This document shows, one piece after another, positions 63,270 to 64,000 of a DNA stretch of 64,000 bases. The stretch lies in the NCBI GenBank assembly GCA_029961685.1, contig JARWKL010000006.1, positions 14,390,748 through 14,454,747 on the forward strand, read 5' to 3'. How positions within the stretch are numbered: position 1 is the stretch's first letter; every line of letters begins with the position of its first letter. This DNA is from Aristolochia californica (Eukaryota > Streptophyta > Magnoliopsida > Piperales > Aristolochiaceae). The notes under the pieces were generated by a model that did no database searches, was not told the DNA's origin, and saw nothing but the letters and a program-made list of their open reading frames with translations. The position numbers and the translations under genes were made by a program.

Positions 63270-64000
63270 TATTTACCGGAGCCAAACAACCCACTTTTTG
63301 GCTATCATTAAAAATCACAGATACTTTTTGCTATTATTTCTCTCAGTATTTGAGCATTTTCCATTTTGGATGTTTAAATTCATTTTCTGATCCAAACTAG
63401 TGTTTTTCGCTCCCCCATTTTTCTCGTAAAAAAAATAGATATAAGGCTAGTAGATCGCAACAAAATAAAAAATTTAGAGTTCGTGTATGCAAAAAAAGTT
63501 TAAAACTATAATTAATGTAAGTGAAGAAAATTATTTCACGCACTAAAAAAGAACTCCACGGTTTTGTTATCCATGTTTAGGAAATTCCAATAGTACAACC
63601 GCCAATAACTAGCTTGGTGGAATTTATATAGGAAAGGGACTTCTAACTGATCCTAACATGCTTTAAATGTCGTGGATATGCATGCCCGAAACATGTTGAG
63701 GATGCAAGTGGCCTAATGATGCCAAAAATTACGAGTAGAACAAATCAGATTCTCAAATGGTTGGATATTTACCAGAGCCAAACAACCCACTTTTTTCCTA
63801 TCCTTAAAAATCATAGATACTTTTTGAAATTGTCTCTCTCAGCATTTGAGCATTTTCCATTTTGGATGTTCAAATTCTTTTTCAGATCCAAACTTGAGTT
63901 TTTCGCTCTCCCATTTTTCTCGTAAACAAAAAAGATATAAGGCTAGTAGGTCGCAACAAAATGAAAATTTTACAGAGTTTGTATCCAAAAAAAATTGAAA
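63270..64000 (+). repeat. Segment paired with 54700-55430, cut by the window edge
   Basis: See 54700-55430. Units at 63215 and 63714 carry the same rare states in the same order. The window stops inside the second unit, after AAATTTTACAGAG, a variant otherwise seen at 55391. Confidence 0.8.

Larger units (their letters stand above)
1..64000 (+). repeat. Satellite DNA array, ~497-bp monomer, about 130 head-to-tail copies
   Basis: The whole window is one tandem repeat. The landmark GGCCTAATGATG and its near variants recur from 91 to 63714, and most successive intervals are 493-499 bp. All copies lie in the same orientation. Neighbouring copies differ by many substitutions and 1-bp indels but align end to end by eye. 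No other sequence class interrupts the array: no gene, mobile element, simple-repeat island or unique spacer. The window opens and closes inside monomers, so the array continues beyond both edges. GC is about 33% in a hand-counted 480-bp stretch. Satellites of this kind are typical of eukaryotic constitutive heterochromatin. I do not recognise the family and cannot assign species or chromosomal position. Confidence 0.98.
46600..64000 (+). repeat. Satellite subfamily R2 with recurring indel haplotypes
   Basis: Monomers keep the five-T GAGTTTTTCG state but mostly read GTTCATGTATGC. Several indel haplotypes recur. One lacks 11 bp in GGTGGAATTTTATAGGAAAG, giving GGTGGAAAGGG (52583, 54558, 58517, 60988; diverged at 63129 and 47661). 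One reads AATTTATATAGGAAAGGG (48150, 53070, 55045, 55540, 59510, 61980, 63622). One lacks 3 bp, giving CCAAACCCA (48810, 50795, 51290, 53237, 55702, 57190, 59667). One reads TAGTAAACGGAC or a near form followed by ATCCTCACATG (54074, 58031, 60507, 62643; related at 45742 and 50143). Their recurring order shows the larger duplications listed separately. Confidence 0.75.

Noticed and set aside
1..64000. 5S rDNA array, suggested by a repeat period near 500 bp
   Set aside because: No 5S rRNA gene body or its internal promoter boxes are visible in the unit on either strand.
1..64000. CENP-B box in the monomer
   Set aside because: The TTCG words present (for example in TTTTTCGCTC) lack the downstream A and CGGG positions the box requires.
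1..64000. CRISPR array
   Set aside because: Units are about 497 bp, contiguous and similar throughout. There are no short repeats with unique spacers.
1..64000. Transposable element insertion or LTR array
   Set aside because: No target-site duplication, terminal repeat pair, polymerase or integrase reading frame, or non-satellite segment was found. All length anomalies are explained by indels within units.
1..64000. Telomeric or simple-sequence repeat tracts
   Set aside because: No runs of telomere-type heptamers or hexamers and no microsatellite longer than short A or T tracts.

Overview
This window is one uninterrupted, head-to-tail tandem array of an AT-rich satellite DNA. The basic unit is about 497 bp. 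A landmark in the unit (the T of GGCCTAATGATG) recurs at 91, 588, 1085, 1583, 2080, 2578, 3075 and so on to 63714, usually 493-499 bp apart. I count about 131 unit positions, three of which have lost the landmark through internal deletion. Every unit points the same way. A hand count over 26641-27120 gives 157 G+C in 480 bases, about 33%. I found no gene, tRNA, rRNA, transposable element, CRISPR array or non-satellite spacer. Short open frames of about 60-126 codons recur once per unit and are by-products of the repeat. Long, gene-free satellite with a unit near 0.5 kb points to eukaryotic heterochromatin (centromeric, pericentromeric, subtelomeric or an interstitial knob). I do not recognise the family, so species and chromosomal location stay open; a plant is plausible but unproven.

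Layout. From 1 to about 36.6 kb lies subfamily L, marked by a T8 run before CAGATCC, GAGTTTTCGCTC, and GTACGCAAA. From about 36.6 kb to the right edge lies subfamily R, marked by ATTCTTTTTCAG, GAGTTTTTCGCTC and GTATGCAAA. R divides into R1 (about 36.7-46.6 kb, mostly GTTCGTGTATGC) and R2 (about 46.6-64 kb, mostly GTTCATGTATGC, with several indel haplotypes). The L/R switch falls next to a shortened unit.

The array is a mosaic of local multi-unit duplications rather than one fixed higher-order repeat. They include a three-fold 5-mer of about 2.47 kb at 56.8-62.5 kb, a tandem 6-mer of about 2.98 kb at 15.5-21.4 kb, a second 6-unit-offset pair at 30.1-35.3 kb, a 4-unit segment repeated at an 8-unit offset (23.7 and 27.6 kb), an 8-unit-offset pair at 52.8 and 56.8 kb, a single-unit duplication at 10.0-11.0 kb, and 11-, 9-, 4-, 3- and 2-unit offsets elsewhere. 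About ten broken units carry clear junctions, often at short shared sequence: 73 bp duplicated at 12.06 kb, and deletions of about 241 bp at 12.93 kb, 91 bp at 20.69 kb, 54 bp at 43.80 kb, 30 bp at 52.29 kb and 329 bp at 62.49 kb. Unequal crossing-over and microhomology-mediated deletion explain this pattern.

Within the unit, the points worth following are a conserved dyad that can form a hairpin, phased A-tracts, a length equal to three times about 166 bp, and a short stretch reading C-F-K-C-G-G-Y that resembles the start of a retroelement Gag zinc knuckle. Sequence similarities and deletion sizes were read by eye; no alignment was computed.
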